Assembly (NCBI RefSeq): GCF_014189855.1
Contig: NZ_BJFN01000001.1
Location: 868,001-932,000 of the forward strand
DNA: 64,000 nucleotides
Origin: Buttiauxella sp. A111
Lineage (GTDB): Bacteria; Pseudomonadota; Gammaproteobacteria; Enterobacterales; Enterobacteriaceae
Direction of reading: 5' to 3'
Positions within the stretch are counted from its first letter, which is position 1. The number at the start of each line of letters is the position of its first letter. Under the pieces are notes generated by a model, which worked only from the letters and a program-made list of their open reading frames with translations, had not been told where the DNA came from and ran no database searches. Made by a program: the position numbers and the translations under genes. This document shows, in pieces, positions 43,346 through 53,030 of the stretch.

Positions 43346-43972
43346 ATGATCACAGTTTGGGGCAGAGACAATTCAACGAATGTGAAGAAAGTATTGTGGT
43401 GCCTGGAAGAGCTGGGCGTGGAATATCGCTCGATTCCGGCTGGCGGTAAGTTTGGCAAAACTCATGATGCGGAATATCTGGCGATGAACCCAAATGCGCT
43501 GGTGCCGTGTATTCACGACGACGCCACTGACCTGACATTGTGGGAGTCCAATACCATCGTGCGTTATCTGGCGGCGCAGTATGGCAAAGAGTCGCTATGG
43601 ATTGCAGAACCTGCGGCACGTGCGCGCGGTGAAAAATGGATGGACTGGGCGGGAACCTCGCTTGCTGGCCCGCATCGTGGCGTCTTTATCAGCCTGGTAC
43701 GCGTCGCACCTGAGCAACGCGATGAAAAGCTGATTGCCGATAGCATCGTTCAGTGTAATTCACTGTTTGCCATCGTAGATGCTGAGCTCGCAAAGCAGCC
43801 GTGGCTGGGTGGCGATGAATTCAGTGCTGCCGACATTGCGCTGGCGCCGAGTGTCTACAACCTGCTTAATCTCGATATCAAGTGGAATGATTTCCCTAAC
43901 CTGAGACACTGGTATCAGCAACTGACCCAGCGCCCGGCGTTCAAGAAAATAGTCATGATTCCATTGAGTTAA
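43346..43972 (+). CDS. gstB: Glutathione S-transferase GstB
   Basis: The protein has 208 residues, the E. coli length. An N-terminal thioredoxin-like domain ([24 protein letters not shown], with [16 protein letters not shown] for glutathione binding) is followed by an all-helical C-terminal domain. It conjugates glutathione to electrophiles such as bromoacetate in E. coli. The stop is 3 bp from that of the convergent yliI, and a small GAGTTA/TAACTC palindrome spans the two stops. GAGG lies just before the start. Confidence 0.93.
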   Translation: MITVWGRDNSTNVKKVLWCLEELGVEYRSIPAGGKFGKTHDAEYLAMNPNALVPCIHDDATDLTLWESNTIVRYLAAQYGKESLWIAEPAARARGEKWMDWAGTSLAGPHRGVFISLVRVAPEQRDEKLIADSIVQCNSLFAIVDAELAKQPWLGGDEFSAADIALAPSVYNLLNLDIKWNDFPNLRHWYQQLTQRPAFKKIVMIPLS

Positions 43973-43975
43973 AAA

Positions 43976-45094
43976 CTAACTCGCAGGGCTGAGTTTCAGT
44001 AATTGCCCGTCAGATTCGTCGGTCAGGACATACAGATAACCGTCCGGGCCGACGCGCACATCACGAATTCGCTCCCCTCTGTCATCAAGTAACCGTTTTT
44101 GGGCCTGAACCTTGTCACCAGAGAGCGTCAGCTCAATCAGGTTTTTCTCTTTGAGCGCCCCCACAAACAGCTTCCCTTTCCACTGCGGGAATCTGTCGGC
44201 GTGATAAAACGCCATACCGCTCACAGCGGGAGAGACTTTCCAGTAATAAAGCGGTTGTTCGGTGCCCGCCACAATTTCACCTTTTGCTTCAGGGATCGGC
44301 AATCCGCTGTAATTAATGCCCCACGTAGCAATTGGCCAACCGTAGTTCTTGCCCGGCATCGCCACGTTGATTTCATCTCCGCCGCGCGGGCCATGTTCAT
44401 TGAGCCACAACTCCCCATTAGCGGGATTAAACGCCATGCCCTGTGGATTACGGTGCCCATACGACCAGATCTCACTTCTGGCACCCTGTTTACCGGCAAA
44501 GGGGTTATCGGGTGGCACATCACCGTTTTGCGTCAGACGCACCAGTTTGCCCTGTAGCTTATCCAAATCCTGCGCCGTCGAGCGTTGATTGTTTTCACCC
44601 AACGCGATGAACAAATAACCTTTGCCATCAAACGCCATCCGTCCGCCAAAATGGTTACCGGTAGAAAGTTTTGGCATCTGGCGGAAGACGACGTTGAAGT
44701 TTTCCAGACGCTGCATATTGTTGCTCAGCGTGCCGTAGCCAACGGCCGTTCCGGCCTTGTCATCACTGTTGGCCTCAGCAAAACTCAGCCAGACGCGGCG
44801 ACTTTTTTCAAAGTCTGGCGCCAAAACCACATCCAGCAAGCCCCCTTGCCCATGCGCCCAAACTTTTGGCACACCGACAATCGGATCACTTAACCCTTCA
44901 CCGGGCTGCCAGCGACGTAATTGCCCATCGCGCAGCGTAATCAACATCCCCTGATTATTGGGCAGAAAAGCTAACGACCAGGGATGGTCGAGCTTACTTT
45001 GCAGCACCTGCACCTTAACGTCAGCGGCCAGCGTAACGCTTGCGCAGAGCAGTAAAGACGCGGTAATGAATGAGCGGAACGGCAGCCGTGGCAT
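43976..45094 (-). CDS. yliI: PQQ-dependent aldose sugar dehydrogenase YliI
   Basis: The protein has 372 residues (E. coli 371). A signal peptide (SFITASLLLCASVTLA) directs it to the periplasm. The body is a six-bladed GDH-B-type propeller: HPWSLAFLPNNQGMLITLRDGQL, GNHFGGRMAFDGKGYLFIALGE, YGHRNPQGMAFNP and NEHGPRGGDEIN are the PQQ/calcium-binding segments. It oxidises aldoses with pyrroloquinoline quinone. No PQQ synthesis genes lie in the window. The position between gstB and bssR is conserved. Confidence 0.93.
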   Translation of the reverse strand: MPRLPFRSFITASLLLCASVTLAADVKVQVLQSKLDHPWSLAFLPNNQGMLITLRDGQLRRWQPGEGLSDPIVGVPKVWAHGQGGLLDVVLAPDFEKSRRVWLSFAEANSDDKAGTAVGYGTLSNNMQRLENFNVVFRQMPKLSTGNHFGGRMAFDGKGYLFIALGENNQRSTAQDLDKLQGKLVRLTQNGDVPPDNPFAGKQGARSEIWSYGHRNPQGMAFNPANGELWLNEHGPRGGDEINVAMPGKNYGWPIATWGINYSGLPIPEAKGEIVAGTEQPLYYWKVSPAVSGMAFYHADRFPQWKGKLFVGALKEKNLIELTLSGDKVQAQKRLLDDRGERIRDVRVGPDGYLYVLTDESDGQLLKLSPAS

Positions 45095-45200
45095 AGCTTT
45101 CTCCTTTTCGGTTCTACCCGATAAGGTTAGCTTTCAAGACATTCAGAAATGGGAGTTTTACAAAAACTTTACCAGAGGGGAGTTGCCTCCCCTCGAAATT

Positions 45201-45584
45201 TCAACTTTCGACTGCCAGCTGGTGACCCATAATATCTTTCAAGCTGGCGGAAAGTTGCTGCAGGCAGTTTTCCAGTTTATCGGCATCAATGGCGATATAT
45301 TGCGGGCAATCGTGACACCCGGTCATCAGGCAAACGGCGGCTGACGATACCGCATTTATTCCCTGATGGATGCTCGCCATTTCTTGTTCGCTAAGATGGG
45401 ATTTGAGGCGTAAAGACTTTTCACGGTACTCAGTAGACAAGTCGAACAAGTTATCCCGCAGATGCTCGGTTTCATTCACAGACATATAGCCTTTCGCTTT
45501 TCTCAATGAGAGATAAGCAGCTACGTCTATTTTGGCGATAATCATCTTTTTCAAGAGATCGCGCTTGAGTGACTCCCCAGTCAT
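45201..45584 (-). CDS. bssR: Biofilm formation regulatory protein BssR
   Basis: The protein has 127 residues, as in E. coli, from MTGESLKRDLL; GGGGGAT precedes this ATG. AAYLSLRKAKGYMSVNETEHLRDN, AAVCLMTGCHDCP and ADKLENCLQQL are the family hallmarks. It is a small cytoplasmic protein linked to biofilm and indole/AI-2 signalling in E. coli; its biochemistry is unclear. It is mostly helical, with a conserved Cys pair. Confidence 0.92.
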   Translation of the reverse strand: MTGESLKRDLLKKMIIAKIDVAAYLSLRKAKGYMSVNETEHLRDNLFDLSTEYREKSLRLKSHLSEQEMASIHQGINAVSSAAVCLMTGCHDCPQYIAIDADKLENCLQQLSASLKDIMGHQLAVES

Positions 45585-45727
45585 ACATTTATCCCCCGTG
45601 TGATGAGAACTGATAACACACACTTATAGTATGGATAAATAATAGGCTAGACGGGCTTTTTCACCGTGTTTTTTGATCTTCCGCAACAAGTTTTACAATC
45701 ACTAAAATTCACAAAAATAACAAAGCG

Positions 45728-46936
45728 TTAGATTGAAACTGGCGCGCGGCACATCGCGGTTTGATGCTGTTCCTCGAACATTTGACGTAACACACTGTGT
45801 CCAAGGTTGTTTTGCCAGGTGAAACTATTTTGCAAAACAACGACGGCGAAATGATTCTTCCGATCAATACCAATGTAACTGGAGTAGCCGCCAATGTAGC
45901 CGACCTGGAAAGTGATGGTTTGCTCGCCATACGTATCCGTCACCCAGGCAATATTGGCGGCCTCTTTGTCACGCGGGTAATAGATTTGCATCGTTTCGTG
46001 GATAGCGTTATCCAGCGTGGCATTGCCGGTGTCTTCAAGATGCGCGGCGGCAAAAGTGAGCAAATCGGCCGTGTCGGTATACAAACCACCCGCCCCGAGC
46101 ATGTTGCCGGAGAACTGCCAGTCAGGCACCACTTGCCCACGCGGAATAAACTTTGGCTGGCTGCCCGCATGGCCAATGGCACGCAACGGGTAACTTTTGA
46201 GTTTTTGCGGCGTAAAACTGCTGTTGTGCATGTTTAACGGATCGAAGATAAGCGTTTGCACCAGTTGGTCGGCACGCTGCCCGGTTTGATAACGCAAAAC
46301 ATAATCCAGCACCGCATAACCCAGGTTCGAATAATGGGGTTCGGTGCTGCCTGGCTTTGAAAAATCAGCCAGATCGGCCACCACTTCGTCACTGTCGAGA
46401 TGCGAGTAAAAATTCTCGCCATTCCCCAGATAACGAATAAAAGCGGTCAACATGGGTAAATCCATATTCTGCCGGGGCAAACCGGAGGTATGGGTGACCA
46501 GTTGCAGAAGCGTGATTTTCTTTGCATCGGCACTTAACGGCACCGACGGCGGCATTAAAGTTTCAAGCGTATCAGACCAATGCAACCGCCCCTGCGCCAC
46601 TAATACCGCTGTCGCTTCGGCGGTCATACCTTTACTCAGTGAACCGACAGCAAATAGCGTCTGTTCATTGACGGGATGTTTGTGCGTCGTATCGGTGACA
46701 CCAAATTGCCAGTAATGGCGTTGGTTATTTGCGTCAATGACCCCAACAACCATTCCGGGCGATTGCTGTTCAACCAACGTGGGCAACCAATGGTTAATGT
46801 CGTGGCTCGCAGGAAAACCACACACACGCTGTGCTTTTTGCGGCACCTCAGCAACAGGTGCCACGTTAGACAACGTGCCGCACCCCGCCAGCATAAAACC
46901 GAGCAGTGGCGCACTCAGGCGACGGGGCGTATTCAT
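45728..46936 (-). CDS. Lipoprotein serine hydrolase of the class C beta-lactamase/EstB family
   Basis: The protein has about 402 residues from MNTPRRLS; a TTG one codon upstream directly follows the previous stop. MLAGCGTL is a lipobox, so it is a lipoprotein. The beta-lactamase-fold motifs are SLSK (AVGSLSKGMTAEA), YSN (HYSNLGYAVLDYVL) and HTSGLP. This family includes AmpC, AmpH and esterases. The exact substrate, peptidoglycan or a small ester, is unknown. It is probably co-transcribed with the small lipoprotein gene directly upstream. It is not part of the E. coli bssR-rimO interval (yliE, yliF). Confidence 0.8.
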   Translation of the reverse strand: MNTPRRLSAPLLGFMLAGCGTLSNVAPVAEVPQKAQRVCGFPASHDINHWLPTLVEQQSPGMVVGVIDANNQRHYWQFGVTDTTHKHPVNEQTLFAVGSLSKGMTAEATAVLVAQGRLHWSDTLETLMPPSVPLSADAKKITLLQLVTHTSGLPRQNMDLPMLTAFIRYLGNGENFYSHLDSDEVVADLADFSKPGSTEPHYSNLGYAVLDYVLRYQTGQRADQLVQTLIFDPLNMHNSSFTPQKLKSYPLRAIGHAGSQPKFIPRGQVVPDWQFSGNMLGAGGLYTDTADLLTFAAAHLEDTGNATLDNAIHETMQIYYPRDKEAANIAWVTDTYGEQTITFQVGYIGGYSSYIGIDRKNHFAVVVLQNSFTWQNNLGHSVLRQMFEEQHQTAMCRAPVSI

Positions 46937-46939
46937 CAA

Positions 46940-47248
46940 CTATTTCACCGCAACACAAGGCCTGGCATCCAGACCCATCATCAACGTGCGATTTTCACCG
47001 ACTTTCTTCAGGCCGAAGTTGCTGCTGTGATAGCGGTAAAATGCCTGACCACCGGTCATATTTTGGTAGGAGTAGCGATTGCCGTTGAGCCAGGCATAAT
47101 CGCCCTCTAACGCCAGTTTATCGCTGCTGCCGCAAACAAACTTTAATGCAGAGGCCGGTGGCGTGTTGAGCGGTGTAGGGATGACATTACAGGCTGATAC
47201 CAACAAGGCACCCGTCAGCATCCCGGAAAGGGCTAAAATCTTGCGCAT
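46940..47248 (-). CDS. Small lipoprotein, possibly MliC/lysozyme-inhibitor-like
   Basis: The protein has 102 residues. GALLVSACNV is a clear lipobox. The mature part (LKFVCGSSDKLALEGDYAWLNGNRYSYQ) has a beta-rich look with two cysteines (Cys in FVCGSS and in RPCVA) that could form a disulfide. This recalls MliC/PliC lysozyme inhibitors but the match is weak. Its TAG is followed at once by the TTG-ATG of the serine hydrolase gene, so the two form an operon of two envelope lipoproteins. Confidence 0.7.
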   Translation of the reverse strand: MRKILALSGMLTGALLVSACNVIPTPLNTPPASALKFVCGSSDKLALEGDYAWLNGNRYSYQNMTGGQAFYRYHSSNFGLKKVGENRTLMMGLDARPCVAVK

Positions 47249-47443
47249 AATGCGGTTCTCTCTTTGAGCGGGACGTTACGATGATGTGAAGCGCAAAGAT
47301 AATAGAGCCTGCTTCCCTGGTAAGCAAAAGCTAAGGCACTTCAATGATTCCGAAAATTCAACTTGTGCTCCGGGAAAAACAACCAGTAGAGCCTCACGCC
47401 AAACACGTGTAGAATCGCCCGGTTTTTATTTTCTGTTTACTTT

Positions 47444-48772
47444 GTGAGCGTGACCTGTATGCAACAACCCCGTATTGGCTTTGTCTCCCTCGGCTGCCCA
47501 AAAAACCTCGTTGATTCTGAACGGATCCTGACTGAGCTGCGCACCGAAGGTTACGATGTAGTGCCTAGCTATGATGATGCCGATATGGTTATCGTTAACA
47601 CCTGTGGCTTTATCGACAGCGCCGTACAAGAGTCGCTCGAAGCGATCGGCGAAGCGCTGAACGAAAATGGCAAAGTGATTGTGACCGGCTGTTTAGGGGC
47701 CAAAGAAGATCAAATCCGCGAAGTACACCCTAAAGTTCTGGAAATCACTGGCCCACATAGCTACGAGCAAGTTTTGCAGCACGTTCACCACTATGTGCCA
47801 AAACCAAAACACAACCCGTTCCTGAGCCTCGTGCCAGAACAAGGCGTGAAGCTGACCCCGCGTCACTATGCGTATCTGAAAATTTCTGAAGGCTGCAACC
47901 ACCGTTGTACGTTCTGCATCATTCCTTCAATGCGTGGCGATCTCGATAGCCGCCCGATTGGTGATGTGCTGTCTGAAGCAAAACGCCTGGTTGATGCGGG
48001 TGTTAAAGAGCTGCTGGTTATCTCTCAGGATACCTCGGCATACGGCGTGGATGTTAAGCATCGCACCGGTTTCTACAACGGTGAGCCGGTTAAAACCAGC
48101 ATGGTGAGCCTGTGTGAACAACTGGCAAAACTCGGCGTCTGGACTCGTCTGCACTACGTTTACCCGTACCCGCACGTTGATGATGTGATCCCATTGATGG
48201 CCGAAGGTAAGATCCTGCCTTATCTGGATATTCCTTTGCAGCACGCCAGCCCGCGTATTCTGAAGCTGATGAAGCGCCCTGGCAGTGTTGACCGTCAGTT
48301 GCAACGCATTAAGCAATGGCGTGAAATTTGCCCGGATCTGACGCTGCGTTCAACCTTCATTGTCGGTTTCCCTGGCGAAACTGAAGAAGATTTCCAGATG
48401 CTGCTCGATTTCCTCAAAGAAGCGCGCCTGGATCGCGTTGGCTGCTTTAAGTTCAGCCCGGTTGAAGGTGCGACCGCCAACGAACTGGCAGATCCTGTAC
48501 CGGAAGAGGTGAAAGAAGAACGCTGGAACCGTTTCATGCAGCTGCAACAGCAAATTTCTGCTGAACGTCTGCAAGAGAAAGTGGGCCGCGAAATTCTGGT
48601 GATCGTTGATGAAGTTGATGAAGAAGGCGCGATTGGCCGCAGCATGGCTGATGCTCCAGAAATCGACGGCGCGGTTTACCTGAATGGCGAAACCAAGCTG
48701 AAACCGGGTGATGTGGTGCGTGTGAAAGTTGAGAACGCAGACGAATATGATTTGTGGGGAACGGTGGTTTAA
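47444..48772 (+). CDS. rimO: Ribosomal protein S12 methylthiotransferase RimO
   Basis: The protein has 442 residues from the GTG (E. coli 441); an ATG five codons later is the alternative. N-terminal cluster cysteines occur in SLGCPKN, NTCGF and TGCLG. The radical-SAM motif is [11 protein letters not shown]. The C-terminal TRAM domain ends at EYDLWG. RimO methylthiolates Asp89 of ribosomal protein S12. The gene is highly conserved and monocistronic here. Confidence 0.96.
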   Translation: MSVTCMQQPRIGFVSLGCPKNLVDSERILTELRTEGYDVVPSYDDADMVIVNTCGFIDSAVQESLEAIGEALNENGKVIVTGCLGAKEDQIREVHPKVLEITGPHSYEQVLQHVHHYVPKPKHNPFLSLVPEQGVKLTPRHYAYLKISEGCNHRCTFCIIPSMRGDLDSRPIGDVLSEAKRLVDAGVKELLVISQDTSAYGVDVKHRTGFYNGEPVKTSMVSLCEQLAKLGVWTRLHYVYPYPHVDDVIPLMAEGKILPYLDIPLQHASPRILKLMKRPGSVDRQLQRIKQWREICPDLTLRSTFIVGFPGETEEDFQMLLDFLKEARLDRVGCFKFSPVEGATANELADPVPEEVKEERWNRFMQLQQQISAERLQEKVGREILVIVDEVDEEGAIGRSMADAPEIDGAVYLNGETKLKPGDVVRVKVENADEYDLWGTVV

Positions 48773-48904
48773 GTTTTCACTTTTCATCCACACTCTCCTA
48801 CTGTCTCTTAGAGAGACCTCGCTTTGTCAATCTGCCAAGGCGAGATCTGTCATTCCGCTATTTTCCGTTCCCCCGTGCAACTGGTTATCCCTGTAACCGT
48901 TGCT

Positions 48905-49360
48905 AACGGTGAACGTGCCAGGAGGGTTACGCCACCCTCCTGGCAACCTCGGCGCCCGGTTTTAAATTGCCGCTTCGCGGTAAACCCCAGCTTATCCCCA
49001 ACGTTCAGGGTCGTTCGCGATTCGCTCCCGGCGATCGCTCACTGGCGTGGTTCCCGACCACGCCACCCTGACTTATGGGGAACACTGGGGCAATTTATAC
49101 CGGGGACAAGGTCAAAAGCGGTTTGGCATTTGACCTTAGGTTTTGACGTTGACGTTGGTTCCGGCTTAAATCGCGCCGTTTTTTGCCCTTCAGTCGTGGT
49201 TGAGCCGCCGGGAGCGGCGAAAGAGAGCGATCGCCGGGAGCGAATCGCGAACGACCGCGAATGTTGGGTAAAAAACGGTGTTTACCGCGCAGCGGCGATT
49301 TATTTGCCGGGAGTCGGGGTCCATAGGGGAGCGACGGCGGCTCCCCTATGACGTTCACCG
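48905..49360. repeat. Long-armed imperfect palindrome in the rimO-gsiD gap
   Basis: The left arm (about 48905-49040) and right arm (about 49225-49360) are inverted copies. Bases 49011-49040 are the exact reverse complement of 49225-49254 (30 bp). Outer parts such as TTTACCGCGNAGCGGC and AACGGTGAACGT also pair. Each arm bears its own hairpin (CCAGGAGGG..CCCTCCTGG on the left, CATAGGGGAGC..GCTCCCCTATG on the right). The centre holds TGGCGTGG-TTCCC-.ACCACGCCA. An open frame through it is a by-product of high GC. It could be a MITE-like element or a structured RNA. It fills the place of E. coli yliE-yliF. Confidence 0.8.
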
Positions 49361-49485
49361 GTTCGGTGGCTGCATAAATCACATAACGCCTGGTGAACGG
49401 AACCTTTCCGGCACTGACAAAGTACCATCAGCACCTGAACTTAAAGATATGACCAGAATCAGCCCCTGGAGAAGAAGAACTCCAA

Positions 49486-50397
49486 TTACCCCTTTATCTT
49501 CGGATCCAACGCATCCCGCAGCCCATCCCCCAGTAAATTAAACGCCAGCACCGTCAGGAAAATCGCCAGACTTGGGAAAATGGCCACATGGGGTGCAATT
49601 ACCATGTCCGCTCGGGCTTCGTTGAGCATCGCGCCCCACTCCGGCGTTGGCGGTTGTGCGCCTAGCCCCAAAAACGACAGGCTGGCGGCCGAAATAATCG
49701 ACGTGCCGATGCGCATGGTGAAATAGACCACTATCGATGAAACCGTCCCCGGCAGAATATGACGGAAGATAATTGTCGCATCTGATGCACCAATACTGCG
49801 GGCCGATTCGATAAAGGTTTGGTGTTTTAGCACCAGCGTGTTACCGCGCACCAGCCGGGCAAACGCGGGAATACTAAAAATGGCGACCGCGATAATCACG
49901 TTCGACATCCCACTGCCCATCACCGCAACTACGGCAATCGCCAGCAAAATTCCCGGAAAGGCGAACAACACATCGCAAATACGCATAATTATGCGGTCCC
50001 ACCAGCCTTCAAAGTATCCGGCCAGCAAACCGAAAAAGGTGCCAATTAACGCGCCAATAAGTACCGAGAACACCCCTGCCGCCAGCGAAATTTTCGCGCC
50101 CACTAACACGCGGCTGAAAATATCACGCCCTAACGAATCCACACCAAACCAGTGCAGCATCGACGGACCATCATTGAGCCGGTCGTAATCAAAATAGTTT
50201 TCCGCATCAAATGGCGAAATCCACGGTGCAATCAGTGCGATGGCAATCAGGAAAAGCACAAATGTCCCTGCGAACATCGCCACCGGCTGTTTGCGTAAGC
50301 GACGCAAAAATTCGTGCCATGGGGTGCGCACCTGATTTGGCCGAACCATCGGCATCGCATTCAGTACTGCCTGGCGTCGCCAGTTAAAGAGTCGCAT
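49486..50397 (-). CDS. gsiD: Glutathione ABC transporter permease GsiD
   Basis: The protein has 303 residues, the E. coli length, with six transmembrane helices. The DppC-type signature and EAA loop are visible ([23 protein letters not shown]). With GsiC it forms the inner-membrane channel of the GsiABCD importer for glutathione. It is the last gene of the iaaA-gsiABCD run and starts 2 nt after gsiC. No clear terminator follows. Confidence 0.95.
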   Translation of the reverse strand: MRLFNWRRQAVLNAMPMVRPNQVRTPWHEFLRRLRKQPVAMFAGTFVLFLIAIALIAPWISPFDAENYFDYDRLNDGPSMLHWFGVDSLGRDIFSRVLVGAKISLAAGVFSVLIGALIGTFFGLLAGYFEGWWDRIIMRICDVLFAFPGILLAIAVVAVMGSGMSNVIIAVAIFSIPAFARLVRGNTLVLKHQTFIESARSIGASDATIIFRHILPGTVSSIVVYFTMRIGTSIISAASLSFLGLGAQPPTPEWGAMLNEARADMVIAPHVAIFPSLAIFLTVLAFNLLGDGLRDALDPKIKG

Positions 50398-50399
50398 CC

Positions 50400-51320
50400 T
50401 TACTTGTACCTGATAGCCGGGTTAATGGCAGCGTAGAGCAAATCCACCACTAAGTTGATAACAATAAATTCGAGCGAGAACAGTAACACTTCCGCCTGAA
50501 TCACCGGGTAGTCACGCATCTCGACCGAATCCACCAGCAGGCGCCCAAGCCCTGGCCAGTTGAAGACCTTTTCAACAATGATGGAGCCACCGAGTAAAAA
50601 TCCGAACTGCAAGCCCATCATGGTGATCACCGGGATCATCGCGTTACGCAACCCGTGTTTGATCACTATCAGTGTTTCGCTCACCCCTTTTGCACGTGCG
50701 GTACGCATGTAATCTTCTTGCAGCACATCGACAAACGAGGCGCGAGTAAAACGCGCCATCACTGCCGCGACCGCCGCGCCCAGTGTGACTGATGGCAGAA
50801 TGTAATGCTGCCAGCTATCCGCCCCCACCGTCGGCAGCCAGCCCAATTCCACGGAAAACACCTGCATCAGCAACATGCCCAGCGCGAACGCCGGGAAAGA
50901 AATGCCGGAAACCGCAATGGTCATGCTCACTCTGTCCGGCCAACGGTTGCGCCAGACTGCGGAAATAATGCCGGTGAACAGGCCAAAAACCATCGCCCAG
51001 CTCATGCTGGTCAGCGTCAGCCAAAATGTGGGCATGAAGCGGCTGGCTATCTCTTCAGATACCGGACGACGCGACACCATCGAGGTACCAAAATCACCCT
51101 GCACAATGTTGCAGATGTAGTGCAAAAACTGCTGCCACAGCGGCAAGTCAAGCCCCAGCTGTTTTCGCACCATATCAATGACCGTGGCGTCTGCGTCCGG
51201 CCCGGCAATCAAACGCGCCGGGTCGCCCGGTAGCATATGGACGAACAGGAATACCAGCACGGCGACGATCAGCAGTGTGGGAATCAGGCCTAACAGGCGT
51301 TTGAGGAAGTAGTTAAACAT
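50400..51320 (-). CDS. gsiC: Glutathione ABC transporter permease GsiC
   Basis: The protein has 306 residues, as in E. coli. The N-terminal [29 protein letters not shown] is typical of DppB-type permeases. The EAA loop ([25 protein letters not shown]) contacts GsiA. The gene is separated from gsiB by 137 bp that hold a repeat cluster, which may reduce read-through from the binding-protein gene. Confidence 0.95.
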   Translation of the reverse strand: MFNYFLKRLLGLIPTLLIVAVLVFLFVHMLPGDPARLIAGPDADATVIDMVRKQLGLDLPLWQQFLHYICNIVQGDFGTSMVSRRPVSEEIASRFMPTFWLTLTSMSWAMVFGLFTGIISAVWRNRWPDRVSMTIAVSGISFPAFALGMLLMQVFSVELGWLPTVGADSWQHYILPSVTLGAAVAAVMARFTRASFVDVLQEDYMRTARAKGVSETLIVIKHGLRNAMIPVITMMGLQFGFLLGGSIIVEKVFNWPGLGRLLVDSVEMRDYPVIQAEVLLFSLEFIVINLVVDLLYAAINPAIRYK

Positions 51321-51326
51321 GGCAGG

Positions 51327-51440
51327 CCCTCATCCCGGCCTTCTCCCCCAGGAGAAGGAGAAAACCGCCCTCTGCCGTGAAGGTGAAAACCGGACAGTCC
51401 CCTCTCATGGGGGAGAGGGTTAGGGTGAGGGCTGGGGTGA
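51327..51440. repeat. REP-like CCCTC.. hairpin cluster D, inside the gsi operon
   Basis: GCCCTCATCCCGGCCTTCTCCCCCAGGAGAAGG and, inverted, CCCCTCTCATGGGGGAGAGGGTTAGGGTGAGGG lie between gsiB and gsiC. As with REPs in other ABC operons (malE-malF), they may stabilise the upstream gsiB message so that binding protein exceeds permease. Confidence 0.75.
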
Positions 51441-51457
51441 GGGCAAAAACCGCCACC

Positions 51458-52996
51458 TTACTTCAAATCCGCATCATCAAAACTAAATCCGGCATCAGGC
51501 ATCACATAAAAACCGCTGAGGCTTTTGCTGTGCGCGGATACCAGTTTTTCAACCACCAACGGCACCCAAGGGGATTCTTTCCAGATGGTGTCCTGCGCGT
51601 CTTTGTACAGTTTCGCTTTTTCATCACGGTTAGTGGTTTTCAGCGCTTCAACCAGATCTTTATCAACCTGAGGATTGCTGTAGAAAGCGGTGTTAAACAG
51701 CGTTGGTGGCCAGTTAGCTGAAGCAAACAGCGGCGATAAAGCCCAATCCGCTTCACCCGTCGACGCCGACCAGCCGGTGTAGAACATTCTCACGCCACTC
51801 TCTTTTTGCCCTTTACCTTCTACTTCAGCGGCGCGTTGCCCGGCATCCATCGCCGTCACTTTCACTTTGATGCCTACCTGCGCCAGTTGCTGCTGGGTAA
51901 ACTGCAAGACTTTCTGCGCGGTACTGTGGTTATGCGATGACCACAACGTGGTTTCGAATCCATTCGGATAGCCCGCTTCTTTTAACAGCTCACGCGCTTT
52001 TGCCGGGTCATAGGGCCATGGTTTGTACTTTTGCGCGAAGTCGATAGACGGTGGCACAACCCCTTCTGCTGGCGTCGCGTAACCGGCGAATGCGACTTTC
52101 ACCAACGCCTGGCGGTTGATGGCGTAATTGATAGCCTCGCGGACTTTCGGATTATCAAACGGCTTTTGCGTGACGTTCATGCTGAGGTAGCGCTGCATGA
52201 TGGAAGGCGATGCCACCAGCTCCAGCTTGTCGTTTTTCTCCAGCACGCTGGCCTGCTCGTAAGGGATGGGGAACGCAAACTGCGCTTCACCGGTTTGTAG
52301 CATTGCCGCACGGGTGTTGTTATCCACTACCGGACGCCAGGTGATGGTATCCAGCTTAGGCAGCCCCTGTTTCCAGTAACCGTCGAATTTCTTCACCTTC
52401 ACAAAGTCGGTTTGATTCCAGGTGTCTAGCTGATATGGGCCAGTGCCGACCGGGTGGAAGCCAATCTCTTTACCGTATTTTTTCAGCGCCGCTGGCGAAA
52501 TCATCGCCGTTGCTGGATGGGCAAGAATATTGATAAACGCAGAGAATGGCTGCTTGAGAGTAATTTTCACCGTGTTGGCATCAACGGCCTCGGTCTTCGC
52601 TATCGCTTTATACAGGTTGTAGCGTTTGAGGTGGTTTTCTGGATTGCTGGCGCGGTCTAAGTTGACTTTTACTGCCTCGGCGTTGAAATCAGTGCCATCC
52701 TGGAATTTCACACCCGGGTGCAGTTTGATGGTGTAGACCAAGCCATCGTCAGAAACGGTGTAACTTTCTGCCAGCACGTTTTGCAGTTTCATCTCTTTAT
52801 CGAGGCCAAACAGCCCCTGATAAAACGACTTTGCCACCGCTTGCGAAAGCGTGTCGTTGGCATCATACGGGTCAAGAGTCGTGAAATTGGATGCTACAGC
52901 GACGACGACATCTTTAGCGGCAAATGCCGGTGAGGCAATGACGCTGGTGGCAAGACCCGCCGCCAACAGCCACTTTTTACTTTTTATTGCTGTCAT
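51458..52996 (-). CDS. gsiB: Glutathione-binding periplasmic protein GsiB
   Basis: The protein has 512 residues from [11 protein letters not shown], the E. coli length; AGGAG is well placed and codons further upstream are rejected. The signal peptide ends ASPAFA-AKD. The SBP_bac_5 fold is recognised by [24 protein letters not shown] and [35 protein letters not shown]. It captures glutathione in the periplasm and delivers it to GsiCD. Confidence 0.95.
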   Translation of the reverse strand: MTAIKSKKWLLAAGLATSVIASPAFAAKDVVVAVASNFTTLDPYDANDTLSQAVAKSFYQGLFGLDKEMKLQNVLAESYTVSDDGLVYTIKLHPGVKFQDGTDFNAEAVKVNLDRASNPENHLKRYNLYKAIAKTEAVDANTVKITLKQPFSAFINILAHPATAMISPAALKKYGKEIGFHPVGTGPYQLDTWNQTDFVKVKKFDGYWKQGLPKLDTITWRPVVDNNTRAAMLQTGEAQFAFPIPYEQASVLEKNDKLELVASPSIMQRYLSMNVTQKPFDNPKVREAINYAINRQALVKVAFAGYATPAEGVVPPSIDFAQKYKPWPYDPAKARELLKEAGYPNGFETTLWSSHNHSTAQKVLQFTQQQLAQVGIKVKVTAMDAGQRAAEVEGKGQKESGVRMFYTGWSASTGEADWALSPLFASANWPPTLFNTAFYSNPQVDKDLVEALKTTNRDEKAKLYKDAQDTIWKESPWVPLVVEKLVSAHSKSLSGFYVMPDAGFSFDDADLK

Positions 52997-53030
52997 GATG
53001 TTCTCCTGATTATCCTTGGCCAAAATATGA

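Noticed and set aside
48824-49351. 175-residue open frame between rimO and gsiD
   Set aside because: It reads through both arms of the long palindrome, and the length is explained by the GC-rich inverted repeats; no family features.
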